From Rhodopseudomonas palustris JSC-3b (GTDB lineage Bacteria > Pseudomonadota > Alphaproteobacteria > Rhizobiales > Xanthobacteraceae): 62,266 nt of DNA. Positions 36,551 to 52,818 of the stretch are shown in pieces. Location: positions 3,940,343 to 4,002,608 of the forward strand of contig KI632513.1 of the NCBI GenBank assembly GCA_000504425.1. Direction: 5' to 3'. The position numbers and the translations under genes are program-made. How positions within the stretch are numbered: position 1 is the first letter of the stretch; each line of letters opens with the position of its first letter. The notes beneath the pieces were generated by a model. It saw only the letters and a program-made list of their open reading frames with translations. It was not told where the DNA came from and made no database searches.

Positions 36551-37903
36551 ATGACGCGTCCGCTGTCTTGGCTCGGTATCGTTCGTATGGGCCTGGTCCA
36601 AACTGGACTGGGCGCCATCGTGGTGTTGACCACTTCAACGCTCAATCGCGTGATGGTCGTCGAACTGGCGCTGCCGGCCATGCTGCCGGGCGCGCTGGTC
36701 GCCATTCACTACGCGCTGCAAGTGTTCCGTCCGGCCTGGGGCCATGGCTCCGATGTCGGCGCACGTCGCACGCCCTGGATTGTCGGCGGCATGGCGGTGC
36801 TGGCGGTTGGCGGCTTCTTGGCCGCGGTGGCGACCGCTTGGATGGCGAGCGAGCCACTGTTCGGCGTGCTGCTCTCGATCGTGGCGTTCTGCTTGATCGG
36901 CGGCGGCGTCGGTGCCGCGGGCACCTCGCTGCTGGTGCTGCTGGCGCAGCGCACCGATGAAAGCCGGCGCGCTGCCGCGGCGACCATCGTCTGGGTGATG
37001 ATGATCGCCGGTTTCATCGTCACCACCGCAGTCGCTGGGCAGATGCTCGATCCGTTCTCGCCGTCGCGGCTGGTGATGGTGTCGGGCTGCGTGTCAGTCG
37101 TGGCGATGCTGCTCACCGTGATCGGCGTCTGGGGCGTCGAGCGCGCCAAGCCGGCGCCGCAGCGTCCGGCCGCGGTGCGTTCGGGCGAGGAACGCTCGTT
37201 CCGTGCCGCGTTCGCCGAAGTGTGGTCGGAGCCGCAGTCGCGGCGCTTTGCGATCTTCGTGTTTGTCTCGATGCTGGCGTACAGCGCGCAGGACCTGATC
37301 CTCGAGCCGTTCGCCGGCCTGGTGTTCTCGTTCACGCCCGGCGAAACCACCAAACTGTCGAGCGTGCAGCACGCCGGCACCTTGATCGGCATGTCGCTGG
37401 TGCCGTTGATCGGCGCCGTGTTCCCGCGTTCGCGCGGCAATCTGCGGCTGTGGACCATCGGCGGCTGCGTCGCTTCGGCGCTGGCGCTGCTCGGCCTTGC
37501 GGTCGGTGCGATGGTCGGCACCTCCTGGCCGCTGCGCGCCAATGTGTTCGCGCTGGGTGTGACCAATGGCGCCTATGCGGTCGCCGCGATCGGTTCGATG
37601 ATGGCGCTGGTCGATAACGGCAGTGAGAACCGGGAAGGCGTACGCATGGGACTGTGGGGCGCGGCGCAGGCGCTGGCTTTCGGCATCGGCGGCTTCGTCG
37701 GCACGCTGGCGAGCGATCTGGCTCGCTTGGTGCTGTCGTCACCGGCGCTGTCCTACGCGACCGTGTTTGCCAGCGAAGCTGGTCTGTTCGTCCTGTCTGC
37801 GATCATGGCGGTCTGGGTGCATCGCGCTCAGACCAAGACCGCGCAACGTCCCGGGGATGTTGACGGAATACCCTCTCCCGCTGTTGCTGAGGCAATCACA
37901 TGA
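36551..37903 (+). CDS. MFS transporter of the PucC/BCD family
   Basis: A 450-residue protein with about 12 membrane helices. TLNRVMVVELALPAMLPG and QVFRPAWGHGSD are typical of the bacteriochlorophyll delivery (PucC/LhaA/Bch2) family. The gene between bchG and bchP is conserved in purple bacteria and is thought to help chlorophyll transfer or LH assembly. It is distinct from the lhaA gene at 51366. It overlaps bchP by 4 bases. Confidence 0.88.
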   Translation: MTRPLSWLGIVRMGLVQTGLGAIVVLTTSTLNRVMVVELALPAMLPGALVAIHYALQVFRPAWGHGSDVGARRTPWIVGGMAVLAVGGFLAAVATAWMASEPLFGVLLSIVAFCLIGGGVGAAGTSLLVLLAQRTDESRRAAAATIVWVMMIAGFIVTTAVAGQMLDPFSPSRLVMVSGCVSVVAMLLTVIGVWGVERAKPAPQRPAAVRSGEERSFRAAFAEVWSEPQSRRFAIFVFVSMLAYSAQDLILEPFAGLVFSFTPGETTKLSSVQHAGTLIGMSLVPLIGAVFPRSRGNLRLWTIGGCVASALALLGLAVGAMVGTSWPLRANVFALGVTNGAYAVAAIGSMMALVDNGSENREGVRMGLWGAAQALAFGIGGFVGTLASDLARLVLSSPALSYATVFASEAGLFVLSAIMAVWVHRAQTKTAQRPGDVDGIPSPAVAEAIT

Positions 37904-39105
37904 TATCGAGTTCTGAGACCTACGACGTCGTGGTCGTCGGCGGCGGACCCGCCGGTGCCACCGCTGCCAATGATCTCGCCAAGGATGGTCGCAAAGTCGT
38001 GCTGCTCGATCGGGCAGGGCGCATCAAGCCCTGCGGCGGTGCGATCCCGCCGCGCGCGATCCGCGATTTCGCCATCCCCGATCATATGCTGGTCGCCAAG
38101 ATCACTTCGGCACGCATGATCTCGCCGTCCGATCATCGCGTCGATATGCCGATCGATGGCGGTTTCGTCGGCATGGTCGATCGCGCCGAATTCGATGAAT
38201 GGCTGCGCCAGCGCGCCGCCGATAACGGCGCCGAACGCCGCACCGGCGTGTACAAGCGCATCCAGCATCAGGACGACGGCACCTCGCTGGTGTTTTTTGA
38301 AGAACGCGGCGCCAATGGCGCCACTGTCGAACAATCGATCCGCACCCGCGCCGTGATCGGCGCCGATGGCGCGCTGTCGATGGTCGCGCGGCAATGCGTG
38401 CCGGGCGCCGATCAGGTGCCGTTCGTGTTCGCCTATCATGAGATCGTCCGCGCGCCGCAAGTGCCGGTCGGCGAGCTGTATGATCCGCATCGCTGCGACG
38501 TCTATTATCGCGGCACGGTGTCGCCGGACTTTTATGGCTGGGTATTCCCGCATGGCCAGACTGTGAGCGTCGGCACCGGCTCGATGCACAAGGGTTTCTC
38601 GCTGCGCGAATCGGTGGAAGCGCTGCGCAAGGTGGCCGGGCTCGGCGAGGTCGAGACCATCCGCAAGGAAGGCGCGCCGATTCCGCTGCATCCGCTGGCG
38701 CGTTGGGATGACGGCCGCAATGTATTGCTGGCTGGCGACGCGGCCGGCGTGGTGGCGCCCGCCTCGGGCGAAGGCATCTACTACGCGCTGCTCGGCGGCC
38801 GGCTCGCGGCCGATGCGGTCGACCAGTTCCTGGAGACTGGCGATGTGGCGGCGCTCGCCACCGCGCGCAAGCGCTTCATGCGCGCGAACGGCACGGTGTT
38901 CTGGATCCTCGGCCTGATGCAGAAATACTGGTACTCGAACGACAAGCGCCGCGAACAGTTTGTCAGCATCTGCCACGATCGCGATGTGCAGAAGCTGACC
39001 TGGGACGCGTACATGAACAAGAAGCTGGTCCGGTCCAAGCCGATCGCGCATGTCCGGATCTTCTTCAAGAACCTGGCTCACATGACTGGATTGGCGTCTG
39101 CCTGA
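37900..39105 (+). CDS. bchP: Geranylgeranyl bacteriochlorophyll reductase
   Basis: A 401-residue flavoenzyme that reduces the geranylgeranyl tail to phytyl. FAD fold VVVGGGPAGATAANDLAKDG (about residues 10-29), CGGAIPPRAI, LLAGDAAGVVAPASGEGIYYAL near 277. It overlaps both neighbours, so transcript and translation are linked with the transporter gene and tspO. Confidence 0.96.
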   Translation: MISSSETYDVVVVGGGPAGATAANDLAKDGRKVVLLDRAGRIKPCGGAIPPRAIRDFAIPDHMLVAKITSARMISPSDHRVDMPIDGGFVGMVDRAEFDEWLRQRAADNGAERRTGVYKRIQHQDDGTSLVFFEERGANGATVEQSIRTRAVIGADGALSMVARQCVPGADQVPFVFAYHEIVRAPQVPVGELYDPHRCDVYYRGTVSPDFYGWVFPHGQTVSVGTGSMHKGFSLRESVEALRKVAGLGEVETIRKEGAPIPLHPLARWDDGRNVLLAGDAAGVVAPASGEGIYYALLGGRLAADAVDQFLETGDVAALATARKRFMRANGTVFWILGLMQKYWYSNDKRREQFVSICHDRDVQKLTWDAYMNKKLVRSKPIAHVRIFFKNLAHMTGLASA

Positions 39106-39596
39106 TGTTGACGATGCGACGAATTTCCTGGCAATCCGTGCTGGTTGCGGCCAGCGCTGCAACCCTGGTCGGCACGCTCGGCGGCGTGCTGACCGACACC
39201 GGGCTTTGGTATCAGAGCCTGACCAAGCCCTCCTGGCAGCCGCCGGATTGGGCGTTCGCGCCCGCCTGGACGTTGATCTTCGTTCTTGCGGCGGTCTCGG
39301 CGATCTATGCCTGGCGCGATTCCTACACGCCGGCGCAGCGCCGCTGGGTGGTGGTGTTGTTCACGCTCAATGCCGCGCTCAACTCGCTGTGGAGCACATT
39401 GTTCTTCGTCGTGAAGCGGCCCGATTGGGCGCTGATCGAAGTGGCCGTGCTGTGGCTGTCGGTGCTGGTGCCGATCGTGGTGTTCTGGCGCCGCTCGCGC
39501 ACTGCGAGCCTTTATCTGCTGCCCTATCTGGCATGGGTGTCGTTCGCGGCGTTCTTGAACTACACAGTCGTCCGGTTAAACGCACCGTTCGCCTGA
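39105..39596 (+). CDS. tspO: TspO/MBR family tryptophan-rich sensory protein
   Basis: A 163-residue membrane protein with five helices. The family WYQSLTKPSWQPPDWAFAPAW and ALNSLWSTLFF are clear. TspO modulates photosynthesis gene expression in Rhodobacter, possibly through tetrapyrroles. Its start overlaps the bchP stop. Confidence 0.94.
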   Translation: MLTMRRISWQSVLVAASAATLVGTLGGVLTDTGLWYQSLTKPSWQPPDWAFAPAWTLIFVLAAVSAIYAWRDSYTPAQRRWVVVLFTLNAALNSLWSTLFFVVKRPDWALIEVAVLWLSVLVPIVVFWRRSRTASLYLLPYLAWVSFAAFLNYTVVRLNAPFA

Positions 39597-40020
39597 CGAG
39601 GTAGCGGCGCTGCCGCTGCTCGTATCAATCGGCTTTTGCGAATGATGCCCGCGCTGGTCGCGGGCATCGTCGTTTTGGACCAGCGGGTCATGCCAAGGAT
39701 CGTCATACCCGCGCTTGTCGCGGGTATCCACGTCTTAAAAGCGCAGCAAGATCAGCGGCGTGGATGGCCGGGACGAGCCCGCCATGACGTGTGGAGTAGC
39801 TGGTATCAATCGCCGTTGGCGTTTGAGCCGCTTCGGGTCTGATGGAAACAGCGCCGCAACGCGAACTTGATGGCATGACGCGGTTTCTTGATCCGAACCG
39901 GGCTCCACTTCGCTCGCAAACGCGATAAACAAACGAGATCAAAGACGTCGAGCGGCGAACTGCTCGGGCTCAATGCCGGAGTGGTGGGTGCCACGCGGCG
40001 CTATTAGGGGGCGGGTGTTG
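39597..40020. other. Repeat-rich intergenic region
   Basis: No gene is visible. The first part holds a hairpin (GATGCCCGCG-N-CGCGGGCATC, 39642-39668) that may end the tspO transcript and then a reversed copy of the dispersed repeat. The remaining 200 bp contain no clear feature. Confidence 0.6.
39700..39820 (-). repeat. Dispersed palindromic repeat, copy 3 (reversed)
   Basis: Read on the minus strand it aligns with copy 1 from CAACGGCGATTGATACCA to the CGCGGGTATGACG end, with both palindromic modules and the linking TTTTAAGACGTGGATACC. Confidence 0.85.
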
Positions 40021-40287
40021 ATGGCTGAACTGTTTGAAAATGGCCGACTGATCGATCTGATCCTGATCGTGGTCGTGATCGAGGCAGTGTTTCTGATCGG
40101 CACCTGGCACTACGCCAAGCGCGGCGTGCGCCCGGGCGATTTTCTGCCAAATCTGATTTCAGGGGCGCTGATGCTGCTGGCGCTGCGCCTGACTTTGGGC
40201 GGCGCTGGCTGGCTTGCGCCCACGCTCTGCCTGTCGGCGGCCGGATTGGCCCATCTCTACGACATCGGCCGACGCTGGCGGAGCTAG
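40021..40287 (+). CDS. Small membrane protein of unknown function
   Basis: An 88-residue protein with three hydrophobic stretches (DLILIVVVIEAVFLIGTW, LISGALMLLALRLTLGG, LAPTLCLSAAGLAHLYD), so likely three membrane helices. The ATG at 40021 has a purine-rich GGGGGCGGG upstream. It is convergent with the cytochrome c2 gene. I do not recognise the family. Confidence 0.6.
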   Translation: MAELFENGRLIDLILIVVVIEAVFLIGTWHYAKRGVRPGDFLPNLISGALMLLALRLTLGGAGWLAPTLCLSAAGLAHLYDIGRRWRS

Positions 40288-40324
40288 CGTCGGCCGATTT
40301 CAGATCGACAAAGAATGTCGAAAC

Positions 40325-40750
40325 TTACTTGAAGGTCGCGATGTAAGCCGCGACGTCCTTGCGCTGCTGTTCGTCAGCCAGCTTGAAGGTCATCTTGGTC
40401 ACGCCGACAGCCTTGTCGGCCTGGCCCTTGTCGGTCAGGTACTTCTTCAGGAAGGCGTTCGGATCGGGCAGGTATTCCACGATCTTTTCCTGGGTCCAGA
40501 CCAGGCCAGCTTCACCAGCAGCCTTGTTCAGCGGCGAGTAAGCGAAGCCAGGAGCGGTGCCGGTCTTACGGCCGACGACGCCGGTCAGCACCGGGCCAAC
40601 CAGGTTCTTCGCATCCGGGCCGATACGGTGGCAGGTCATGCACTGCTTGAACACCGCTTCACCCTTGGCGGCGTCTTGCGCCACGGCCGCGCCGCTCGAC
40701 AACGAGCCGGCCACGGCAAGCGCCATGATCGTCACGATTTTCTTAACCAC
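40325..40750 (-). CDS. cycA: Cytochrome c2
   Basis: A 141-residue periplasmic c-type cytochrome. A signal peptide (VKKIVTIMALAVAGSLSSGAAVA) precedes QDAAKGEAVFKQ. The haem site is CMTCH and the sixth ligand is Met in GVTKMTF. The large insertion with LPDPNAFLKKYLTDKG is normal for cytochrome c2. Start: GTG at 40750, because GGAGAGAG lies directly upstream; the ATG four codons earlier has none. It probably carries electrons to the reaction centre. A perfect PpsR box lies about 90 bp upstream. Confidence 0.93.
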   Translation of the reverse strand: MVKKIVTIMALAVAGSLSSGAAVAQDAAKGEAVFKQCMTCHRIGPDAKNLVGPVLTGVVGRKTGTAPGFAYSPLNKAAGEAGLVWTQEKIVEYLPDPNAFLKKYLTDKGQADKAVGVTKMTFKLADEQQRKDVAAYIATFK

Positions 40751-41387
40751 GTCTCTCTCCATGATCTCGCATTGGCTCAGCGAACGACTCGGCATGAGAA
40801 TGCATAACAGGAAACATAAAAACCTGTTCCCCTGACGCTGTAAAGCCGTATTGACATATCAGAGGCCGGGCAACAGAGATACATTCATCGACTTAGCACA
40901 TTGACTTAGCGCAATGTACGGGCGGCGGACATCAATGGCGGCAATCGTCCACCGCAAACTGCCCCTTGGGCCAACCGGATTGGCCCGATCGTGCGCGGCG
41001 AGTTGGTAACAACGCTAAGCGCGTGGCTGTCGATCTCTGCCGACGCCGTATCCGCCGCGGCGGTCCCTGAGACATTTACTATGAATCGGATTGTGCGGGC
41101 GCCGATTGCGTCAGTGCCGCCGCGTGGGATCAGGTGGCTGCGCACCGCCATCGACAGCGCGATGGTGTGGGCAATTTTGCGCGGCTTCTGCAGCGCTGCG
41201 CGCGAGCCGCGTTTCAATGCCGGCGCATCAATATTCGCGGGCAATTGGTACATCGACAGTTGTCGGTTGTAACCGCAGCGATCTCACCCGCAACGGCTGC
41301 TCGGCGAGTGAGGTGGGGCTGTCGGAAGTAGCGGCCATGATCGGCGCCTTCCAGCGCGGTCGCATTGCGGCGGGTGGACCGGGCCCG
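40751..41387. other. Intergenic region upstream of cycA
   Basis: This 637-bp stretch holds the cycA promoter and a PpsR box. Short open frames occur on both strands (for example 40906-41253 minus, 115 residues), but none shows a recognisable domain or a good start site, so I call none. Confidence 0.5.
40839..40856. promoter_or_regulatory. PpsR box upstream of cycA
   Basis: TGTAAAGCCGTATTGACA is a perfect TGT-N12-ACA. Read toward cycA, its TTTACA could be a -35 element with TTTTAT 17 bp later. Confidence 0.75.
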
Positions 41388-42293
41388 TCAACGTTGGTTG
41401 TTATTCAGCTTGCTGCGGTCCTTGATCACTTCGAGCAGCGCTGTCGCGTGTCGCGCGGCGATCGTCACGTCAAGCGACACCATGTCGGCGCCGACCGAGG
41501 CAGCGAGGCCAGGGCGCTCGCGCACCATCTGGCCGCCGAGCATCACGCCGAGCTGGCGGTTACATGAATGCTGGCGCAGCGCGGTGATGTCGCCGGCCAG
41601 ATCGTCGAGCCTGCGATCCGACGACACCGAGAACCCGGCGACATCGAACCATTGTTCCGCAACGAGTGCGGTCAGGTCGCGGCGCGTCGCCATCGGGGCG
41701 ATGTGCAGATGCCAGCCGGCGCGCCGAAAATATTCGGCGGCGATGAACAGGCCAAAACTGTGCTGGTCGCCGGGCGCGGTGGCCAGCAAAGCCGAGGCGG
41801 CCGCGCATCCGCCGGCATCGTTCGGCGACTGGGCGGCAAAATGGTGCAGCAACCGTTGCAGCCGGCTGACCCCAATGGTGACGCTGGCGAAGTCGATGGT
41901 ATCGGCTTCCCACATGCTGCCGAGCCGGCACGCTGCTGGTGCCAGCAGTTGCAGCAGGATGGCGTCCTCGCTGGCGCCCTGAGCGCGCAGGCCGGCGACA
42001 AAGGTCGCCGGGGCGTGGTCTTCGGTGCCGAGCACCAGATTGACCAGATGGGCGACATGCTCGGCGCTGGGCTCGCAGCGCGGCGCGGCGCCGCCGAGCC
42101 CGGACCGGAATGCCAAGGCGAGGCGGGGCAGGATCTTGCTCTTGAGGGAGTGCATCATGGCGCTGGCCGTGATGGTGTCGCGCAGCCGCCAGGGGGAGAA
42201 GGGATCGCCGCCGCTCTGTCCGGGGATGTCCGACTGTCCATGCACGCGGACACGACCAGTCACCGATAGTTGATGATCCGATTCATCACCCAT
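41388..42293 (-). CDS. aerR: Cobalamin-binding antirepressor AerR/PpaA
   Basis: A 301-residue cytoplasmic regulator. The helical part with LGSMWEADTIDFASVTIGVSRLQ (about residues 130-152) and the B12-binding part containing DQHSFG, a DxHxxG motif, are clear. In Rhodobacter AerR/PpaA binds cobalamin and interacts with PpsR/CrtJ to relieve repression. The start is the ATG at 42293; a longer open frame upstream lacks family features. It is divergent from bchF and the two share a 134-bp control region. Confidence 0.88.
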   Translation of the reverse strand: MGDESDHQLSVTGRVRVHGQSDIPGQSGGDPFSPWRLRDTITASAMMHSLKSKILPRLALAFRSGLGGAAPRCEPSAEHVAHLVNLVLGTEDHAPATFVAGLRAQGASEDAILLQLLAPAACRLGSMWEADTIDFASVTIGVSRLQRLLHHFAAQSPNDAGGCAAASALLATAPGDQHSFGLFIAAEYFRRAGWHLHIAPMATRRDLTALVAEQWFDVAGFSVSSDRRLDDLAGDITALRQHSCNRQLGVMLGGQMVRERPGLAASVGADMVSLDVTIAARHATALLEVIKDRSKLNNNQR

Positions 42294-42338
42294 CTGGATA
42301 CCCTTTTCTGGCAAATTTCGGCCGGAAAGGCCCCTAAC

Positions 42339-42372
42339 CGTCAAGTTTAATTTACGTACCGTTTGGTTGACA
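42339..42372. promoter_or_regulatory. Two overlapping degenerate PpsR-like boxes
   Basis: CGT-N12-ACG (42339-42356) and CGT-N12-ACA (42355-42372) lie between aerR and bchF. Each is one or two bases off TGT-N12-ACA. Position fits known PpsR control of bchF. Confidence 0.45.
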
Positions 42373-42427
42373 GTCGATATGCCCGAGACTAGGTTTTCGG
42401 TCGTTCAGCCGCAGTAGGAGTGACGCG

Positions 42428-44406
<1,979 letters not shown>

Positions 44407-44407
44407 T

Positions 44408-45983
44408 ATGCAGCTCACCGTCTGGACATATGAAGGCCCTCCGCATGTCGGCGCGATGCGCGTTGCCACGGGCATGGAAGGCCTGCACTACGTGCTGCAC
44501 GCGCCGCAGGGCGACACCTACGCCGATCTGCTGTTCACGATGATCGAGCGCCGCAATCAGCGGCCGCCGGTCACCTACACCACTTTTGCCGCGCGCGATC
44601 TCGGCAAGGACACCGCCGAATTGTTCAAGACCGCGGCGCGCGGCGCTTATGAGCGCTTCAAGCCGCAGGCGATGATCGTCGGCGCGTCCTGCACCGGCAC
44701 GCTGATTCAGGACGATCCGGGCGGGCTCGCCAAGGCGCTGGCGCTGCCGGTGCCGGTCGTCACCGTCGATCTGCCGGCCTATCAGCGCAAAGAGAACTGG
44801 GGCGCGGCCGAGACCTTCTATCAGCTGGTGCGTGCACTGGCGGGGCCGAAGGCGCCGCCGCCGGGCAGCCAGCGTCCGGCCCGTCCGGCCGGGCAGCGCC
44901 CGACCTGCAATCTGCTCGGGCCGACCGCGCTCGGCTTCCGTCACCGCGACGACGTGCGCGAAATCACCTCGCTGCTCAATCAGCTTGGTATCGATGTCAG
45001 CGTCACCGCGCCGATGGGTGCGACGCCGGCCGATCTGGCGCGGCTCGGCGATGCCGATTTCAACGTGGTGATGTATCCGGAAATCGCCTCGCAGGCGGCG
45101 TCCTGGCTGCAGCGCATGTTCCATCAGCCGTTCACCAAGGTGGTGCCGATCGGTGTGTCGGCGACCCGCGAATTCATCAAGGAAGTCGCGGCGCTGGCCG
45201 GTGTCGATCCGGAGCCGGTGCTGAAGAATTCGTCGTCGCGCCTGACCTGGTATTCGCATTCGGTCGACTCGACCTACCTGACCAACAAGCGCGTGTTCAT
45301 CTTCGGCGACGCCACTCACGTCGTCGCCGCGGCGCGGATCGCGTCGCAGGAAATCGGCTTCAAGGTGGTTGGTCTTGGCACTTACAGCCGGGAATTCGGC
45401 CGTGAGATCCGCGAAGCCGCCAAGCTCTATGATGTCGAGCCGCTGATCACCGACGATTACCTCGAAGTCGAGGCCAAGGTGGCGGAGCTGCATCCCGAGC
45501 TGGTGCTCGGTACCCAGATGGAGCGCCACATTGCCAAGCGGCTTGGCGTTCCGTGCGCGGTGATTTCAGCGCCGGTCCATGTCCAGGACTTCCCGGCGCG
45601 CTACGCGCCGCAGATGGGTTTCGAAGGCGCCAATGTGATCTTCGATACCTGGGTGCACCCGCTGATGATGGGTCTCGAGGAGCATCTGTTGCAGATGTTC
45701 CGCGACGACTTCGAATTCAAGGATGGCGCAGCACCCTCGCATCTTGGCCATGCGCCCGTGGCTGAAGTGGCCGCGCCCGCCATGGCTGCCGATGTTGCGA
45801 TCGCGGAAGTGACAACAACGACCGTCACGACTGAGACCACCACAACCACGGTAGTCTGGGCCGCGGACGCGGAGAAAGAACTACGTAAAATTCCATTTTT
45901 CGTTCGCGGGAAAGCCCGCCGAAACACCGAACGCTACGCCAGTGAAATCGGTGTCGCCACCATAACCGTCGAGACATTGTACG

Positions 45984-46009
<26 letters not shown>
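44408..46009 (+). CDS. bchB: Light-independent protochlorophyllide reductase subunit B
   Basis: A 533-residue NifK-like subunit beginning [19 protein letters not shown]. The Asp at the usual fourth cluster-ligand position and [14 protein letters not shown] are present. Near the C-terminus a Thr-rich low-complexity linker (about residues 463-480) separates the main domain from the small PCP-reductase tail ending [11 protein letters not shown]. It overlaps bchH by 26 bases. Confidence 0.96.
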
Positions 46010-50667
<4,658 letters not shown>

Positions 50668-50668
<1 letters not shown>

Positions 50669-51369
50669 TGTCCGTGGGCAGCTACACACAGCGGCGAGGT
50701 GAGCTCGAAACTTACTTCGACCGGACCGCTGCTGATAATTGGGCGCGTCTGACCTCGGACGCGCCGGTGAGCGGTATTCGTGCGACGGTTCGTGCCGGCC
50801 GCGACGAAATGCGCAACACGTTGCTGTCGTGGCTGCCGGCCGACATGACCGGCACCCGGCTGCTCGACGCCGGCTGCGGCACCTGCGCGCTGACCTTCGA
50901 GGCGGCGCGCCGTGGTGCGCAGGTGCTGGCGATCGACCTGTCGCCGACCCTGGTGCAGGTGGCGCGCGAGCGGCTGCCGGAAGATATCGACCCGGCGCTG
51001 ATCGATTTCCGCTCCGGCGACATGCTCGATCCGGAACTCGGCCGCTTCGACTTCGTGGTGGCGATGGATTCGCTGATCCACTACCTCGCCGAAGACATCT
51101 GCCGCATTCTGGCGACGCTGGCCTCGCGCACAGAGCGCTCGATGGCGGTGACCTTTGCGCCGAAAACTCCGGCGCTGGCGCTGATGCACTTCGTCGGCGG
51201 GTTCTTCCCGCGCGGCGACCGTGCCCCGGCGATCGAGCCGGTGGCCGAAAAGAAATTGCTGAAGCTGGTGGCCGCTGATCCGGCGCTGCAGTCGTGGCAG
51301 CCGGGCCGCACCCATCGGGTCAGCCGTGGTTTCTACACCTCTCAAGCCTTGGAGATCGTGCCGCGATGA
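50668..51369 (+). CDS. bchM: Mg-protoporphyrin IX O-methyltransferase
   Basis: A 233-residue SAM-dependent methyltransferase. SAM site LLDAGCGTCALTFEAARRGA (about residues 68-87) and FVVAMDSLIHYLAED follow the family. It methylates the C13 propionate. The start overlaps the bchL stop (TGATG). Confidence 0.96.
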
Positions 51370-52799
51370 AGCAGGCGGTTGCCAGTGCTGCAAAGGGCTG
51401 GATGCGGATTGGAAGCCGCTTCCTGCCGTTTGCCGATGCTGCAACCAAGGAGCTTCCGCTCGGCCGTCTGATGCGGCTGTCGCTGTTCCAGGTGTCGGTC
51501 GGCGCGTCGATCGTGCTGCTCAACGGCACGCTCAACCGCGTGATGATCGTCGAGCTCGGCGTCTCGACCCTTCTGGTGTCGCTGATGGTGTCGCTGCCGC
51601 TGCTGGTGGCGCCGTTCCGCGTGCTGATCGGCTTCAAGTCCGACAACCACCGCTCGGTGCTCGGTTGGCGCCGCGTGCCCTATATCTGGATGGGCACGCT
51701 GTTGCAGTTCGGCGGCTATGCCATCATGCCGTTCGCGCTGCTGGTGCTGTCGGGCCAGGGCGCTTATCCCGCCGTGTATGGTCAGATCGGCGCCGCGCTG
51801 GCGTTCCTGATGGTTGGCGCCGGCTTGCACACCACCCAGACCGCGGGCCTCGCCCTTGCTACCGATCTCGCGCCGGAAGAGTCCCGGCCGCGCGTGGTGG
51901 CGTTTTTGTATGTGATGCTGCTGATCGGCATGGTCGGCAGCGCGATGATTTTCAGCGAGCTGCTCACCGACTTCAGCGAAATGAAGCTGATCCAGGTGAT
52001 CCAGGGCGTCGCCGTGGCGCAGTTCGCGCTCAACGTGATCGCGCTGTGGAAGCAGGAAGCGCGCAATCCGTCGCTGACCTCCGCCAAGGGCGAGCGTCCG
52101 AAGTTTGCGCAGGCCTGGTCGCAGTTCCGGCTGGCCGGCGGCAGCACCCGGATGCTGGTCGCGGTCGGTCTCGGCACGCTGGCGTTTTCGATGCAGGACA
52201 TTCTGCTCGAGCCCTATGGCGCCGAAGTGCTGAATTTGACGGTTGGCCAGACCACGGCGCTGACCGCGTTCTTTGCGCTCGGCACGCTCGCTGGTTTCGG
52301 CATCGCCGCCCGCGCGCTTGGGCGCCATGCTGATCCCTATCGTCTTGCAGGTTTTGGCGCGTTGGCGGGTGTATTCGCGTTTGCCATCGTGCTGTTCGCC
52401 GCGCCCGTGCAATCGGCGCTGCTGTTCCGGATCGGCACTGCGCTGGTCGGGTTCGGTGGTGGTCTGTTCGCGGCCGGTACGCTGACCGCCGCAATGGCGC
52501 TCGCCAAAGATGGCCAGAGCGGTCTCGCGCTCGGAGCGTGGAGCGCCGTTCAGGCGACCGCGGCGGGCGGCGGAATAGCGCTTGGTGGCGGCATCCGTGA
52601 CTTGGTGTCGTCGCTGGCGTCCAACGGAATGTTCGGCAGTACTCTTGCGAGTCCGTCGACTGGATACAGTGCGGTCTATCAAATCGAGATCGTACTGCTG
52701 TTCGCTACTCTGGTTGCGATCGGCCCTCTCGTGCGCAAAGCACGCGGGAGCAGCTCACAACCGTCTTCCCGATTCGGCTTAGCCGAATTCCCAGGTTAA
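51366..52799 (+). CDS. lhaA: LH1 assembly protein LhaA (PucC family)
   Basis: A 477-residue polytopic protein with about 12 helices. LMRLSLFQVSVGASIVLLNGTLNRVMIVELG is the family start (split here over residues 33-63) and GWRRVPYIWMGTLLQFGG follows. LhaA aids LH1 assembly. Its position before puhA is the usual one; puhA transcription in Rhodobacter starts partly inside this gene. Confidence 0.95.
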   Translation: MKQAVASAAKGWMRIGSRFLPFADAATKELPLGRLMRLSLFQVSVGASIVLLNGTLNRVMIVELGVSTLLVSLMVSLPLLVAPFRVLIGFKSDNHRSVLGWRRVPYIWMGTLLQFGGYAIMPFALLVLSGQGAYPAVYGQIGAALAFLMVGAGLHTTQTAGLALATDLAPEESRPRVVAFLYVMLLIGMVGSAMIFSELLTDFSEMKLIQVIQGVAVAQFALNVIALWKQEARNPSLTSAKGERPKFAQAWSQFRLAGGSTRMLVAVGLGTLAFSMQDILLEPYGAEVLNLTVGQTTALTAFFALGTLAGFGIAARALGRHADPYRLAGFGALAGVFAFAIVLFAAPVQSALLFRIGTALVGFGGGLFAAGTLTAAMALAKDGQSGLALGAWSAVQATAAGGGIALGGGIRDLVSSLASNGMFGSTLASPSTGYSAVYQIEIVLLFATLVAIGPLVRKARGSSSQPSSRFGLAEFPG

Positions 52800-52818
52800 C
52801 CAAAAGCGAGGTCGTTCC

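Noticed and set aside
40906-41253. Minus-strand open frame of 115 codons upstream of cycA
   Set aside because: No recognisable domain, no ribosome site and a competing open frame on the other strand; kept only as intergenic sequence.
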